DNA from: Peribacter sp964404805
GTDB lineage: Bacteria; Patescibacteriota; Gracilibacteria; Peribacterales; Peribacteraceae
Assembly: GCA_964404805.1 (NCBI GenBank)
Contig: CAYOLJ010000004.1
Span: 1-32,607, forward strand
Reading direction: 5' to 3'
Length of the DNA stretch: 32,607 nt
Position 1 is the first letter of the stretch, and each line of letters starts with the position of its first letter. Made by a program: the position numbers and the translations under genes. Below, piece by piece: positions 31,153-32,607 of this stretch. The notes under the pieces are model-generated. The model worked only from the letters and a program-made list of their open reading frames with translations. It was not told the DNA's origin and did no database searches.

Positions 31153-32018
31153 TGCGACTCTTTCGTTCTCTCGTCGGCTCGCCCCTCCTCTTGGGATCAC
31201 TGGGAGTTCTCTGTCTTGCCTTCATGGTTCCGTTGCTCTCTGCGCACGTTCAGAAGGTGAAGGCGGTGCGCGAAACAGCTCTTCCTCTCCTCGCCACGCT
31301 GCCAACCTACGAGCGTCGACTCGCGCTCCTCAAGGAACAGGTGGAGGTGTCGGAATTAGACGCGGCACTGAAGACGGGTTCTCAGCTTGAGCGCGTGCGC
31401 GTTTCGGTTCTCCCTCCTGAAGCAGATATTCCCCGTGCATTGGCCACACTTGAAGTGCTGCGTAGCACGCTCGAACGTCAGGGTGCCATCGGTTCCCTTT
31501 CGCCGATCGAGGTGGGCAAAGAGCGGGAGTACAGCGATGGCCTCGCAGCCACTCCACTTACATTTCAGCTCTCTGCACAGAGCGAGGGAATCCGTCGCGT
31601 GCTTGCCTTTGTGCATTTGGCAGGTTTGGTCACGGTGGGCGATGCCCTCATGAAGTCGGAAAAGAGCGCGCTCATTCGTGCGACGGAAGAGGAGAATCCT
31701 GCAGGCATTGTAATGTTGGAGCAATTTTTCTCGATGGATCTGTTTCGCTATGCCTTAGAACCACGACCGTTTGAAGAGCAGTTGAAGCGGTCTCTGCAGA
31801 GTGAAGGATTTCTGTCTGTGTTCCAGCAGATCGTCGATACCTCTCTTCTGCACGATGCGAAGGAGTTTTTTCAGGGGCCAGTGGGAAAGGCGATGGAAAG
31901 CGGAAACTTGTGGCCGATGGAATTTCTCATTATCGATAGGATTGAGCTTCAACCCGGATCCGCTGCAGAGTGGTTCCGCTTGACGCTTTTGCTCTCATTG
32001 GTGCGTCGTACGCAATAG
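31152..32018 (+). CDS. PilO-like membrane-anchored protein
   Basis: This 288-residue protein has an N-terminal helix (about 10-30, SPLLLGSLGVLCLAFMVPLL), then a helical stretch (VQKVKAVRETALPLLATLPT) with coiled-coil character. The middle PLTFQLSAQSEGIRRVLAFV is the strand-helix pattern of the ferredoxin-like PilO domain. A C-terminal extension of roughly 100 residues is longer than in common PilO proteins. It is coupled to the PilN-like gene by TAATG. PilM, PilB and PilC genes are not in the window. I am fairly sure of the topology, less so of the family. Confidence 0.6.
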   Translation: MRLFRSLVGSPLLLGSLGVLCLAFMVPLLSAHVQKVKAVRETALPLLATLPTYERRLALLKEQVEVSELDAALKTGSQLERVRVSVLPPEADIPRALATLEVLRSTLERQGAIGSLSPIEVGKEREYSDGLAATPLTFQLSAQSEGIRRVLAFVHLAGLVTVGDALMKSEKSALIRATEEENPAGIVMLEQFFSMDLFRYALEPRPFEEQLKRSLQSEGFLSVFQQIVDTSLLHDAKEFFQGPVGKAMESGNLWPMEFLIIDRIELQPGSAAEWFRLTLLLSLVRRTQ

Positions 32019-32054
32019 GCGGCTACAACTCCAGCAATGCACTTGCCGCTTTCC

Positions 32055-32072
32055 AAGCCTTGTCTTAGGCTT
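32055..32072 (+). terminator. Short hairpin between the PilO-like gene and infC
   Basis: AAGCCT (32055-32060) and AGGCTT (32067-32072) are inverse copies around a six-base loop, followed by a T-rich stretch (CTTTCGCTTTC). It may be a weak terminator for the pilus genes or an attenuator or leader structure of infC. Confidence 0.35.
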
Positions 32073-32098
32073 CTTTCGCTTTCTTCCCTCCTTTCTCT

Positions 32099-32607
32099 TT
32101 GCAGAAACGTCGTCGTGGCTCCTCCTCCACTCCTTCACGCCAACAGAAACGGCCGCGCATTAACGAACAAATTCGCGCGACAGAAGTTTTGCTCGTGTCT
32201 CCCGATGGGGCGGATGTCCGCCAGTTCGCCGATGTACTGCAAGAGGCACAGACACAGGAGCTGGATGTGATCGAAGTCTCGCCCAAAGCGAATCCTCCAG
32301 TGGTGAAGATCGGGGATTTCGGGCAGTACCTGTACCAGCTTCGCAAGAAGGAGCGCAAGCAGCGTGTACATAGCAAACAAACGGAGGTGAAGATGCTGCG
32401 CCTTGGGTTCCGCACCGAGCGACACGATATTGAGCGTCTCATGGATCGAGCGCGCGAGTTCTTTAAAGAGCGTCATCTGGTGAAATTCGTGGTCCGGCTC
32501 CGTGGTCGCGAGTTGGGGAACAGGGATTATGCCAAAGCCAAGCTGCTATCTATTGTCGATGGACTGAAGGATTGTTCCGAGGTCGAACAAGATCTCAAGC
32601 AGCAGGG
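32099..32607 (+). CDS. infC: Translation initiation factor IF-3, TTG start, cut by the window edge
   Basis: IF-3 keeps the ribosomal subunits apart and checks the start codon. The frame contains KRPRINEQIRATEVLLVSPD, the classic IF-3 N-domain opening. ELDVIEVSPKANPPVVKIGD and FGQYLYQLRKKERKQ give the basic linker, and TEVKMLRLGFRTERHD with VRLRGRELGNRDY the C-domain. About 169 residues are visible and the end lies outside. The frame holds no ATG before the conserved part. TTG at 32099 gives a 19-residue basic lead-in (QKRRRGSSSTPSRQQK) and is the best start. A rare start codon is a known feature of infC, which controls its own translation through it. The leader is CT-rich. Confidence 0.93.
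   Translation, partial: MQKRRRGSSSTPSRQQKRPRINEQIRATEVLLVSPDGADVRQFADVLQEAQTQELDVIEVSPKANPPVVKIGDFGQYLYQLRKKERKQRVHSKQTEVKMLRLGFRTERHDIERLMDRAREFFKERHLVKFVVRLRGRELGNRDYAKAKLLSIVDGLKDCSEVEQDLKQQ

Noticed and set aside
1..32607. CRISPR array, prophage or insertion sequence
   Set aside because: No regular spaced repeats, cas genes, transposase, integrase or phage structural genes were seen on either strand.
1..32607. UGA recoded as glycine (code 25)
   Set aside because: Many genes stop at TGA in tight ATGA overlaps, and a complete RF2 with the SPF motif is encoded, so UGA is a stop.

Overview
The window is 32.6 kb of dense bacterial DNA. Its gene content suggests a small-genome bacterium, most likely of the Patescibacteria/CPR type; Peregrinibacteria would fit, but that is inference and no marker here proves it. 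The reasons are very tight packing with repeated 4-bp ATGA stop/start overlaps, almost no Shine-Dalgarno sequences, many surface-sugar glycosyltransferases, a PilN/PilO-like pair, a single-domain bacterial histone and divergent translation genes. TGA is used as a stop throughout, and an RF2 gene that reads TGA is present, so the UGA=Gly code of Gracilibacteria/Absconditabacteria is excluded.

Bases 1-23434 are a surface-polysaccharide and glycosylation region. It holds GT4 glycosyltransferases (1-717, 4736-7958 as three overlapping genes, 12222-13283, 21450-22601), a GT2 enzyme (1432-2415), two DPM1-like GT2 enzymes (9611-10300, 16677-17471), four multi-pass GT-C/GT39-like membrane proteins (8158-9489, 10320-11960, 13660-15066, 17475-18839), a GtrA-type protein, an RmlB-like sugar dehydratase, a cupin plus DegT aminotransferase pair, an exostosin-family protein and methyltransferases. 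A reasonable reading is that nucleotide sugars are made and modified, loaded onto a polyprenyl carrier by the DPM1-like enzymes, and transferred outside the membrane by the GT-C proteins. An AT-rich accessory patch (about 3700-4670) interrupts the region. It carries an unknown gene and a SET-domain gene broken by two -1 frameshifts, framed by a 10-bp inverted repeat.

Bases 23575-27681 are mixed housekeeping: an M50 site-2 protease-like peptidase, ribosomal protein bL28, a GGQ release-factor-like rescue protein, a nitroreductase, tRNA-Ser(CGA), an unknown gene, and an amino-acid permease whose conserved N-terminus starts upstream of any standard start codon.

Bases 27682-32607 hold a 56-residue histone-fold protein with its own promoter and terminator, an AT-rich unknown gene with a consensus promoter predicting a leaderless mRNA, prfB (RF2) with its programmed +1 frameshift, a PilN/PilO-like gene pair, and infC (IF-3), which starts with TTG and runs off the right edge.

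The observations most worth following up are the bacterial histone, the frameshifted SET gene, the combination of missing Shine-Dalgarno sites with ATGA coupling, the leaderless promoter, the duplicated gene start at 2479/2559, and the inverted heptamer repeats at 7960-8075.
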